From Nocardia xishanensis NBRC 101358 (GTDB lineage Bacteria; Actinomycetota; Actinomycetes; Mycobacteriales; Mycobacteriaceae), in contig NZ_BDCF01000071.1 in NCBI RefSeq assembly GCF_001613365.1, forward strand, positions 1 through 32,046: a stretch of 32,046 nt of DNA, in the 5' to 3' direction. Below the pieces are notes generated by a model. The model had not been told where the DNA came from. It ran no database searches and saw only the letters and a program-made list of their open reading frames with translations. Numbering within the stretch: position 1 is the stretch's first letter; every line of letters begins with the position of its first letter. A program made the position numbers and the translations under genes. Below are positions 24,738 through 32,046 of the stretch, piece by piece.

Positions 24738-24894
24738 CTGTCCACAGGTAGCCACACCGGTTGTGCACAGATGGGAAACACCGGCGTGGGACGAGCGGCG
24801 ACGCGTGCGACGGTTCGTCGGCGGGCTCCCGTACAGTTGCCGTGCACCGGGGCCCGGACGGATCCACCGATTCATCCCCAATACCTGTGGAGAA
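24738..24894. promoter_or_regulatory. Two DnaA-box-like sites between recF and dciA
   Basis: CTGTCCACA (24738-24746, one base off TTGTCCACA) and TGTGGAGAA (24886-24894, one base off TGTGGATAA on the - strand). They could be titration or regulatory sites; no function is shown by the sequence. Confidence 0.4.
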
Positions 24895-24979
24895 CTGCGC
24901 CGGAACCCGACCGGCCTGCGGTTGGGGAGAACAGAGCAAGAGCTGGGGACAAAACCCGGTGGTCGAACGGAGCGGGACG

Positions 24980-25543
24980 ATGACCGATCAGCGCGAGCAG
25001 GGCGCTCAGCAGCCTGGCGGCGAGCCGCAGTTGCGCGGCATCGACCTGGCCAGGCGCGCGCTCGAAGAGGCCCGCGCCGCGGCGAAGGCAAGCGGGAAGT
25101 CGGTCGGGCAGGGTCGCGCCTCGCCGGTGCGGAAGCTCCGCACCGGAGCTCGCAGGCGCACCGGATGGTCCGGCGCCCGCCCCGACGACCGCGATCCCCA
25201 GCTGTTGTCCCAGCTCGCCACCCGGATCGCCAAGAGTCGCGGCTGGGACGGCAAGGTCGCCGAGGGCACGGTTCTCGGACGTTGGGCGGGCGTCGTCGGC
25301 GAGGACATCGCCTCGCACGCCACCCCGATCGCCCTCAAAGACGGCGTGCTGAGCATCGCCGCCGAGTCCACCGCGTGGGCCACGCAGCTGCGCATGCTCC
25401 AGAGTCAGATCCTGGCGAAGATCAACGCCGCGGTCGGAGACGGCGTGGTGACGCAGCTGAAGATCTCCGGCCCGGCAGCGCCGAGCTGGCGCAAGGGTGA
25501 ACGGCACATCAAGGGACGCGGTCCGCGCGACACCTACGGCTGA
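24980..25543 (+). CDS. dciA: DciA-family replicative helicase loader/operator (DUF721)
   Basis: This 187-residue protein has a basic, disordered N-terminus (about residues 1-70) and a C-terminal DUF721 domain (LLSQLATRIAKSRGWDGKVAEGTVLGRWAGVVGEDIASHATPIAL, then LSIAAESTAWATQLRMLQSQILAKIN). Such proteins replace DnaC/DnaI and act on the DnaB helicase; DciA is essential in mycobacteria (Rv0004). Place between recF and gyrB is conserved. The ATG at 24980 has GGAGCGGGA upstream. The 244-nt gap from recF holds two DnaA-box-like sites. Confidence 0.93.
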   Translation: MTDQREQGAQQPGGEPQLRGIDLARRALEEARAAAKASGKSVGQGRASPVRKLRTGARRRTGWSGARPDDRDPQLLSQLATRIAKSRGWDGKVAEGTVLGRWAGVVGEDIASHATPIALKDGVLSIAAESTAWATQLRMLQSQILAKINAAVGDGVVTQLKISGPAAPSWRKGERHIKGRGPRDTYG

Positions 25544-25700
25544 CGCACCCTGGCAAATATACGATACTCGGTGTTACGTTTATCTCTCCATCCACAGGAT
25601 TTCCCCAGATCCTCACCGGATCTGCGGTTCGACGTGGAACGCCTCGACCGATGCCGAGCGGCTCGCATCGGCTCGACAACGCGCACAGGAGAGACGATCG

Positions 25701-26609
25701 ATGACGATCAGCACCGCGGGCCCGTTCCCCGCCACGGCCACCACCACCGTTCGCCGCGGCGACGTCGAGCTCGCGGTGTTCGAGTGCGGTGATCCCGGCG
25801 GGACGCCGATCCTGCTCGTGCACGGCTGGCCGGATACTCACATCCTGTGGAATCGCGTCGCCGCCCTCCTGGCCGATCGCTACCGGGTGATCGCCTTCGA
25901 CAATCGCGGCGCGGGAGACAGCACGGTGCCCGCCGAGGTCTCGGCCTATCGCATCGAGGAGCTCGCCGCTGACGTCCGCGCGGTCGTCGACGCCGTGGCG
26001 CCGGGGCAGCGCGTGCACGTGCTCGGGCACGACTGGGGTTCGGTCATCGGCTGGGAGCTCGTCAGCGATCCAGCGGCCGGGGATCGGATCGCGTCGTTCA
26101 GCTCGGTCTCCGGTCCCAACCTCGACTTTCTCGGCGCGTACTTGCGCGGGCCGCTCTCGGCGGCGCGGCTGCGCGGGTCGCTCGCGCAGGGCATCGCGTC
26201 GGCCTACACCGTCGCCTTCCAGATCCCCGGTCTGCCCAATCCGGTGCTGCGCGCGCTGTCCGATCGCTGGCCGCGCTTCCTCGCCTTCTTCGACGGCCTC
26301 GACCCCGCGCTGGTGCGGACCGCGCCGACGCTGCGCGCCGACATGATCAACAACCTCAAGCTCTATCGCGCGAATATCCGTGCGCACCTGCGCAATCCGC
26401 GCCCGCGCCCGGTCTCGGTTCCGGTGCAGCTGATCGTGTCGACCGGCGACAGGGCGGTGCGCCCTGTGGTGCACGCCGAGGCCGATCGATGGGTTGCGGA
26501 CCTCACCCGCAGCGAGATCGCGGCGCGGCACTGGTCGCCGATCTCGCACCCCGAGGCCCTCGCCGCGCGCACCGCCGAGTTCGTCGATCGGGTCGCGGTC
26601 TCCCGGTGA
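25701..26609 (+). CDS. Alpha/beta hydrolase resembling the N-terminal half of EphD (epoxide hydrolase/haloalkane dehalogenase-like)
   Basis: A 302-residue single-domain enzyme. The oxyanion motif is HGWPD (41-45), followed by FDNRGAGDS and the nucleophile elbow GHDWGS with Asp111 as the likely nucleophile; a C-terminal His is available in RHWSPISHPE, with an acid probably in STGDRAVRP. An Asp nucleophile followed by Trp fits epoxide hydrolases and haloalkane dehalogenases, not esterases. From memory it resembles the hydrolase half of mycobacterial EphD, without the fused short-chain dehydrogenase. ATG 25701 has AGGAGAG upstream; the AT-rich 25554-25590 is probably its promoter. It interrupts the usual dciA-gyrB neighbourhood and has no evident link to replication. 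The substrate is unknown. Confidence 0.82.
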   Translation: MTISTAGPFPATATTTVRRGDVELAVFECGDPGGTPILLVHGWPDTHILWNRVAALLADRYRVIAFDNRGAGDSTVPAEVSAYRIEELAADVRAVVDAVAPGQRVHVLGHDWGSVIGWELVSDPAAGDRIASFSSVSGPNLDFLGAYLRGPLSAARLRGSLAQGIASAYTVAFQIPGLPNPVLRALSDRWPRFLAFFDGLDPALVRTAPTLRADMINNLKLYRANIRAHLRNPRPRPVSVPVQLIVSTGDRAVRPVVHAEADRWVADLTRSEIAARHWSPISHPEALAARTAEFVDRVAVSR

Positions 26610-26814
26610 TCGCGGCGAGTATTCGGCACTGCGTGCTGAGTACATCTGAGAGTCGTTGAAACGGTCGAGAGGAAGACCCGACTCGTCGCCGGTCGATTTC
26701 TCGCAGCCATGAAGCCGTCAGGGGTGTCGTAGGTGCATTGTGGCGCGGGTCTACCAGTAGGATGGTGGCGTAACTAGCGGCGAACCTTCGGCGCGTTCCG
26801 CGCAGCCCCCGCGT

Positions 26815-26850
26815 GGGCCCGTGAATCTCGACTTGTCAAGACCCGGGCCC
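26815..26850 (+). promoter_or_regulatory. Stem-loop in the gyrB leader
   Basis: GGGCCCG (26815-26821) can pair with CGGGCCC (26844-26850) across a 22-nt loop, about 60 nt before the gyrB start. A TAGGAT -10-like hexamer lies upstream at 26758-26763 without a convincing -35. A leader role in gyr control is possible but not shown. Confidence 0.35.
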
Positions 26851-26908
26851 CGCTTGCGCTGTGGTGATCGTTGCGCCGAGGTCAGCAAGTAAGGAGAGCT
26901 ACCGACCA

Positions 26909-28954
26909 GTGGCTGCCAAGGACTCCAACGATTCGACCAAGGCGACATCGGGCAAGCAGGATTACGGTGCCTCCTCCATCACCGTCCTCGAGGGACTCGA
27001 GGCGGTACGCAAACGCCCTGGAATGTACATCGGCTCGACCGGTGAGCGCGGCCTGCACCACCTGATCTGGGAGGTCGTGGACAACTCCGTCGACGAGGCG
27101 ATGGCGGGCTACGCGACCAGGGTCGACGTCACGCTGCTGGCCGACGGTGGCGTCGAGGTGGTCGACGACGGCCGCGGCATCCCGACCGGCATGCACGCGC
27201 AGGGTATCCCCACCATCGAGGTGGTCATGACCCAGCTGCACGCGGGCGGCAAGTTCGACTCCGACGCCTACGCGGTGTCCGGTGGTCTGCACGGCGTCGG
27301 CATCTCGGTGGTGAACGCGCTGTCCAGCAGGCTCGAGGCCGAGGTCGACCACGACGGTTACCACTGGACCCAGGAGTACAAGGACTCCAAGCCCGGCAAA
27401 CTGATGCAGGGTGAGGCGACCAAGCGCACCGGAACCACCATCCGGTTCTGGCCGGACGCGGAGATCTTCGAGACCACGACCTTCAACTTCGAGACGGTCG
27501 CGCGGCGTCTGCAGGAGATGGCGTTCCTGAACAAGGGCCTCACCATCACCCTCACCGACGAGCGGGTCTCCGGGAGCGAGGTCACCGACGAGGTCGTCAG
27601 CGACACCGCCGAGGCGCCCAAGCACCTCGACGAGAACGCGCCCGCCGCCGAGGAGCCGAAGGTCAAGGTCCGCACCTACCACTACCCCGGTGGACTCGAG
27701 GACTTCGTCAAGCACATCAACCGGACCAAGCAGCCGATCCACAACTCGGTCGTCGGCTTCACCGGCAAGGGCACCGGGCACGAGCTCGAGGTCGCGATGC
27801 AGTGGAATTCCGGCTATTCGGAATCCGTCCACACCTTCGCCAACACCATCAACACCCACGAGGGCGGCACCCACGAAGAGGGCTTCCGCGCCGCGCTCAC
27901 CACGGTGGTGAACAAGTACGCGAAGGACAAGAAGCTGCTCAAGGAGAAGGACGGCAACCTCACCGGCGACGATATCCGCGAGGGTCTCGCCGCGATCGTG
28001 AGCGTGAAGATCTCCGACCCGCAGTTCGAGGGCCAGACCAAGACCAAGCTCGGCAACACCGAGGTCAAGTCGTTCGTGCAGCGCACCTGCAACGAGCACC
28101 TCGCGCACTGGTTCGAGGCCAACCCGGCCGACGCGAAGACCATCGTGCAGAAAGCCGTCTCCTCGGCGCAGGCCCGCGTCGCGGCGCGCAAGGCGCGCGA
28201 GCTGGTGCGCCGCAAGTCCGCCACCGATCTGGGCGGTCTGCCAGGCAAGCTGGCCGACTGCCGCTCCAAGGACCCGAGCAAGTCCGAGATCTACATCGTC
28301 GAGGGCGACTCCGCCGGCGGCTCGGCCAAGTCCGGCCGCGACTCGATGTACCAGGCGATCCTTCCGTTGCGCGGCAAGATCATCAATGTCGAGAAGGCGC
28401 GCATCGACCGAGTCCTCAAGAACAACGAGGTCCAGTCGATCATCACCGCGTTCGGCACCGGTATCCACGACGAGTTCGACATCAGCAAGCTGCGCTATCA
28501 CAAGATCGTGCTGATGGCCGACGCCGACGTGGACGGCCAGCACATCTCGACCCTGCTGCTGACGCTGCTGTTCCGCTTCATGCGGCCGCTGGTCGAGCAC
28601 GGGCACGTCTACCTTGCCCAGCCGCCGCTGTACAAGCTCAAGTGGCAGCGCAGCGATCCCGAGTTCGCCTATTCCGACCGGGAGCGCGACGGCCTGCTCG
28701 AGGCGGGCCTCGCGGCGGGCAAGAAGATCAACAAGGACGACGGCGTCCAGCGCTACAAGGGTCTCGGCGAGATGAACGCCAAGGAACTGTGGGAGACCAC
28801 GATGGACCCCGCGGTGCGGGTGCTTCGTCAAGTGACGCTCGACGACGCGGCCGCGGCCGACGAGCTGTTCTCCGTCCTGATGGGCGAGGACGTCGAGGCG
28901 CGTCGCAGCTTCATCACCCGCAATGCCAAGGACGTTCGCTTCCTCGACGTATAG
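26909..28954 (+). CDS. gyrB: DNA gyrase subunit B
   Basis: A 681-residue ATPase subunit of gyrase, which introduces negative supercoils. The GHKL ATPase part includes VVDNSVDEAMAGYA, the glycine-rich DDGRGIP and SGGLHGVGISVVNAL; the TOPRIM domain includes YIVEGDSAGGSAKSGRD and the metal-binding ADADVDGQH; the C-terminal part ends GEDVEARRSFITRNAKDVRFLDV. The GTG at 26909 is chosen, with AAGGAG upstream and a start like that of mycobacterial GyrB; an earlier in-frame GTG at 26861 lacks a ribosome site. It is followed after 53 nt by gyrA and preceded by the inserted hydrolase gene. Confidence 0.98.
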   Translation: MAAKDSNDSTKATSGKQDYGASSITVLEGLEAVRKRPGMYIGSTGERGLHHLIWEVVDNSVDEAMAGYATRVDVTLLADGGVEVVDDGRGIPTGMHAQGIPTIEVVMTQLHAGGKFDSDAYAVSGGLHGVGISVVNALSSRLEAEVDHDGYHWTQEYKDSKPGKLMQGEATKRTGTTIRFWPDAEIFETTTFNFETVARRLQEMAFLNKGLTITLTDERVSGSEVTDEVVSDTAEAPKHLDENAPAAEEPKVKVRTYHYPGGLEDFVKHINRTKQPIHNSVVGFTGKGTGHELEVAMQWNSGYSESVHTFANTINTHEGGTHEEGFRAALTTVVNKYAKDKKLLKEKDGNLTGDDIREGLAAIVSVKISDPQFEGQTKTKLGNTEVKSFVQRTCNEHLAHWFEANPADAKTIVQKAVSSAQARVAARKARELVRRKSATDLGGLPGKLADCRSKDPSKSEIYIVEGDSAGGSAKSGRDSMYQAILPLRGKIINVEKARIDRVLKNNEVQSIITAFGTGIHDEFDISKLRYHKIVLMADADVDGQHISTLLLTLLFRFMRPLVEHGHVYLAQPPLYKLKWQRSDPEFAYSDRERDGLLEAGLAAGKKINKDDGVQRYKGLGEMNAKELWETTMDPAVRVLRQVTLDDAAAADELFSVLMGEDVEARRSFITRNAKDVRFLDV

Positions 28955-29007
28955 CCGGCGTGAAACCCACCGCAAGCAGACTTTTCACGCCCCGCTAAGG
29001 AGACCGC

Positions 29008-31521
29008 ATGACTGAGACAACGCTGCCCCCGAGCGGCGGTGCAGGCGACCGGATCGAGCCGGTCGACATCCAGAACGAAATGCAGAGCAGCTACATCGAT
29101 TACGCGATGAGCGTGATCGTCGGCCGTGCGCTGCCCGATGTGCGCGACGGCCTCAAGCCGGTGCACCGGCGCGTGCTCTACGCGATGTACGACAACGGCT
29201 ACCGTCCCGACCGCGGCTACGTGAAGTCCGCGCGCCCGGTCGCCGAGACCATGGGTAACTACCACCCGCACGGTGACGCCTCGATCTACGACACCCTGGT
29301 CCGCATGGCCCAGCCGTGGTCGCTGCGCTACCCGCTGGTCGACGGCCAGGGCAACTTCGGTTCCCGCGGCAACGACGGCGCGGCCGCCATGCGGTACACC
29401 GAGTGCCGCCTGACGCCGCTCGCGATGGAGCTGCTGCGTGAAATCGACCACGAGACGGTCGATTTCACGCCGAACTACGACGGTCGTTCCCAGGAGCCGG
29501 TGGTTCTCCCCAGCCGGGTGCCGAACCTGTTGATGAACGGCTCCAATGGCATCGCGGTCGGCATGGCGACCAACATTCCGCCGCACAACCTCAACGAGCT
29601 CGCCGAGGCGATCTACTGGGCGCTGGAGAACTACGACGCCGACGAGGAGAGCACCCTCGCCGCGTGCATGGAGCGGGTCAAGGGCCCGGACTTCCCGACG
29701 CACGGCCTGATCGTCGGCAACCAGGGCATCAACGACGCCTACACCACCGGTCGCGGCTCGATCCGCATGCGCGGTGTGGTCGAGATCGAAGAGGACAACC
29801 GCGGTCGCACCACGATCGTCATCACCGAGCTGCCCTACCAGGTCAACACCGACAACTTCATCAACTCGATCGCCGAGCAGGTGAAGGACGGCAAGATCGC
29901 GGGTATCTCGGATATCCACGACGAGTCCTCCGACCGCGCGGGCATGCGAATCGTGGTGACGGTCAAGCGCGATGCCGTCGCCAAGGTGGTGCTGAACAAC
30001 CTCTACAAGCACACCCAGCTGCAGACCAGCTTCGGCGCCAACATGCTGTCCATCGTCGACGGCGTGCCGCGCACGCTGCGCCTGGACCAGATGATCCGGC
30101 TCTACGTCGATCACCAGTTGGAAGTCATCGTCCGGCGCACCCGCTACCTGCTGCGCAAGGCCGAGGAGCGGGCCCACATCCTGCGCGGCCTGGTCAAGGC
30201 GCTCGACGCGCTCGACGAGGTCATCGCGCTGATCCGGCGTTCGGCCAACACCGACACCGCGCGCACCGGCCTGATGCAGCTGCTCGAGATCGACGAGATC
30301 CAGGCCACCGCCATCCTCGACATGCAGCTGCGGCGCCTCTCCGCACTGGAGCGGCAGAAGATCGTCGACGATCTGGCCAAGATCGAAAGCGAAATCGCCG
30401 ACTACAAGGACATTCTCGACAAGCCGGAGCGCCAGCGCGCGATCGTGCGCGACGAGCTGGCCGAAATCGTCGACAAGTACGGCGACGAGCGGCGCACCCG
30501 GATCATCGCGGCCGACGGCGACGTGGCCGACGAGGACCTGATCGCCCGCGAGGACGTGGTCGTCACCATCACCGAGACCGGCTACGCCAAGCGCACCAAG
30601 ACCGACCTCTACCGCTCGCAGAAGCGCGGCGGCAAGGGCGTGCAGGGCGCCGGCCTCAAGCAGGACGACATCGTCAAGCACTTCTTCGTCACCTCGACGC
30701 ACGACTGGTTGCTGTTCTTCACGAACAAGGGCCGGGTCTACCGCGCCAAGGCGTACGAGCTGCCCGAGGCCAACCGCACCGCGCGCGGCCAGCACGTCGC
30801 CAACCTGCTGGCCTTCCAGCCGGACGAGAAGATCGCCCAGATCATTCAGATCAAGTCCTACGAAGACGCCCCGTATCTGGTGCTTGCCACCAAGAATGGT
30901 CTGGTGAAGAAATCGAAGCTGTCCGACTTCGATTCCAACCGCAGCGGCGGCATCGTCGCGGTGAACCTGCGCGACGAGGACGAGCTGGTCGGCGCGGTGC
31001 TCTGCTCGGCCGACGACGACCTGCTGCTCGTCTCGGCGCACGGCCAGTCGATCCGCTTCTCGGCCACCGACGAGGCGCTGCGCCCGATGGGTCGCGCCAC
31101 CTCCGGCGTGCAGGGCATGCGGTTCAACGCCGATGACGAACTGTTGTCGCTCAACGTCGTTCGGCCCGAGACGTATCTGCTGGTGGCGACCTCGGGCGGC
31201 TACGCGAAGCGCACCGCCATCGAGGAGTACACCGCACAGGGACGCGGCGGTAAAGGTGTATTGACTATCCAGTTCGACGCCCGGCGTGGCACTCTGGTCG
31301 GTGCGCTCATCGTCGACGACGAAGATGAGCTCTACGCGATCACGTCCGGCGGTGGAGTCATCCGGACGGCGGCAAAGCAGGTTCGTAAGGCTGGGCGACA
31401 GACCAAGGGCGTGCGATTGATGAACCTGGCCGAGGGCGATACGTTGCTTGCTATCGCGCGCAACGCCGACGAACCCGATCAGGTCGACGGTGGCGACGAC
31501 TCCGGTTCCTCTCAGCAGTAA
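29008..31521 (+). CDS. gyrA: DNA gyrase subunit A
   Basis: The 837-residue breakage-reunion subunit of gyrase. The catalytic tyrosine is Tyr130 (AAMRYTECR). The quinolone-resistance region reads HPHGDASIYDTLVRM: position 91, equivalent to Ser83 of Escherichia coli, is Ala, and Asp95 corresponds to the Mtb Asp94. The C-terminal half shows the beta-pinwheel with the GyrA box-like KRGGKGVQG and repeats such as GRVYRAKAYELPEANRTARG. No intein is present. The ATG at 29008 has AAGGAG upstream. It is probably co-transcribed with gyrB. Confidence 0.98.
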   Translation: MTETTLPPSGGAGDRIEPVDIQNEMQSSYIDYAMSVIVGRALPDVRDGLKPVHRRVLYAMYDNGYRPDRGYVKSARPVAETMGNYHPHGDASIYDTLVRMAQPWSLRYPLVDGQGNFGSRGNDGAAAMRYTECRLTPLAMELLREIDHETVDFTPNYDGRSQEPVVLPSRVPNLLMNGSNGIAVGMATNIPPHNLNELAEAIYWALENYDADEESTLAACMERVKGPDFPTHGLIVGNQGINDAYTTGRGSIRMRGVVEIEEDNRGRTTIVITELPYQVNTDNFINSIAEQVKDGKIAGISDIHDESSDRAGMRIVVTVKRDAVAKVVLNNLYKHTQLQTSFGANMLSIVDGVPRTLRLDQMIRLYVDHQLEVIVRRTRYLLRKAEERAHILRGLVKALDALDEVIALIRRSANTDTARTGLMQLLEIDEIQATAILDMQLRRLSALERQKIVDDLAKIESEIADYKDILDKPERQRAIVRDELAEIVDKYGDERRTRIIAADGDVADEDLIAREDVVVTITETGYAKRTKTDLYRSQKRGGKGVQGAGLKQDDIVKHFFVTSTHDWLLFFTNKGRVYRAKAYELPEANRTARGQHVANLLAFQPDEKIAQIIQIKSYEDAPYLVLATKNGLVKKSKLSDFDSNRSGGIVAVNLRDEDELVGAVLCSADDDLLLVSAHGQSIRFSATDEALRPMGRATSGVQGMRFNADDELLSLNVVRPETYLLVATSGGYAKRTAIEEYTAQGRGGKGVLTIQFDARRGTLVGALIVDDEDELYAITSGGGVIRTAAKQVRKAGRQTKGVRLMNLAEGDTLLAIARNADEPDQVDGGDDSGSSQQ

Positions 31522-31563
31522 CCCCCTCCAAGCGGCGGCAACGAACGGATCTAAGGATTCCCA

Positions 31564-32046
31564 TTGACCACTCCGAATCAGCCGAATGACGGGCACCCCA
31601 CGAACGGCGTGACCGAGCGGATCGCACCGTCCCCGATTCCGCCGCGGCCGATCCCCAGGCCCGGCGCGCCCGAATCCGGACAGCAGGCCGGTGGCCAGCA
31701 GGGTGGCCAGCCGCAGCAGAACGCGGGCAAGCAAGGCGATTTCGCGCCGAAGCAGGGTGCACCGGAGTCCGGCGGCGCGAAGGAAGGGTTCGACCAGGAG
31801 ACCGTGCGGATGGGTCCGTCCGCCGAACCAGGCGGCGGTCCCGACGGCGCGAAGAAGCAGGGGCAGGACGGCGGTCAGTCGCAGTACAAGGACGGCTGGT
31901 CGCAGCTGCCCCAGCGCGAGCCGCAGTCCAACCTGTACCGGCCCGGTCAGGCGCCGGTCGCGGGCAGGCCGCCCGCGGGCGGTGGCGGCGGGATCGGCAA
32001 CCCGGCGGCCGGAGGCGGCGGCGCCGCGGTCGGCCTGAACGGCGGC
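31564..32046 (+). CDS. N-terminal part of a DUF3566 membrane protein (Rv0007-like), cut by the window end
   Basis: An open frame of 161 codons runs to the last base. It would start at TTG 31564 (TTPNQPNDGHPTNG), with AAGGA 6 nt upstream. All visible residues are low-complexity Gly, Gln and Pro with no hydrophobic helix; in the family the two membrane helices of DUF3566 come after such a disordered region. The call rests on position directly after gyrA, where mycobacteria carry Rv0007, and on the similar TxPNxP start. Its function is not known. Confidence 0.7.
   Translation, partial: MTTPNQPNDGHPTNGVTERIAPSPIPPRPIPRPGAPESGQQAGGQQGGQPQQNAGKQGDFAPKQGAPESGGAKEGFDQETVRMGPSAEPGGGPDGAKKQGQDGGQSQYKDGWSQLPQREPQSNLYRPGQAPVAGRPPAGGGGGIGNPAAGGGGAAVGLNGG

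Noticed and set aside
28828..31734. A 968-codon open frame opposite gyrA
   Set aside because: It is antisense to a certain gyrA gene and arises from high third-position GC. The same holds for the long frames opposite murJ, gyrB, dnaN, recF and dnaA.

Overview
The window is the chromosomal replication-origin region of a high-GC actinobacterium. Gene content and order match the Mycobacteriales pattern murJ-sigM-rsmA-trxB-trxA-cwlM / GNAT-parB-parA-rsmG-jag-yidC-yidD-rnpA-rpmH / dnaA-dnaN-recF-dciA-gyrB-gyrA-DUF3566. The GC content, the long DnaA (672 aa) and the protein similarities recalled from Mycobacterium tuberculosis homologues suggest a Nocardiaceae member, most likely Nocardia. The genus is inference; the oriC assignment is secure.

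Left part (1-8600, + strand): a MurJ lipid II flippase fused to a pseudokinase and an outer sugar-binding-like domain, then an ECF sigma factor (SigM type) with its anti-sigma factor, thioredoxin reductase and thioredoxin, and CwlM, an amidase-fold protein that has lost its zinc ligands. Two good ECF-type promoters are visible: a SigM-like one at the end of sigM driving the anti-sigma gene, and a SigR/SigH-like one in front of trxB. A strong stem-loop separates cwlM from the convergent GNAT gene.

Middle (8600-18860, - strand): a GNAT-like gene, parB and parA; then an unusual block of about 3.5 kb without supportable genes; then rsmG, jag, yidC, yidD, rnpA and rpmH, with a well-formed promoter for the last group at 19034-19062. 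The gene-free block carries five parS-like sites, two tandem-repeat arrays and diverged duplicated segments. Two more degenerate parS sites lie inside the 5' ends of parA and rsmG. This looks like an expanded centromere next to the origin.

Right part (18860-32046, + strand): dnaA with DnaA boxes upstream; an 840-bp oriC between dnaA and dnaN; dnaN, recF and dciA; an extra alpha/beta hydrolase similar to the N-terminal half of EphD; then gyrB, gyrA and the start of a DUF3566 membrane-protein gene cut by the window end. Within oriC I see a duplicated module of paired palindromes centred on CTCGAG plus a DnaA box. Further right is a double DnaA box followed by a CTACTACTACTTC tract that matches the layout of the bacterial basal unwinding system (DnaA-trios).

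No tRNA, rRNA, insertion sequence, prophage or CRISPR array was seen. The most unusual material is non-coding: the oriC palindrome modules and the repeat-rich parS region.
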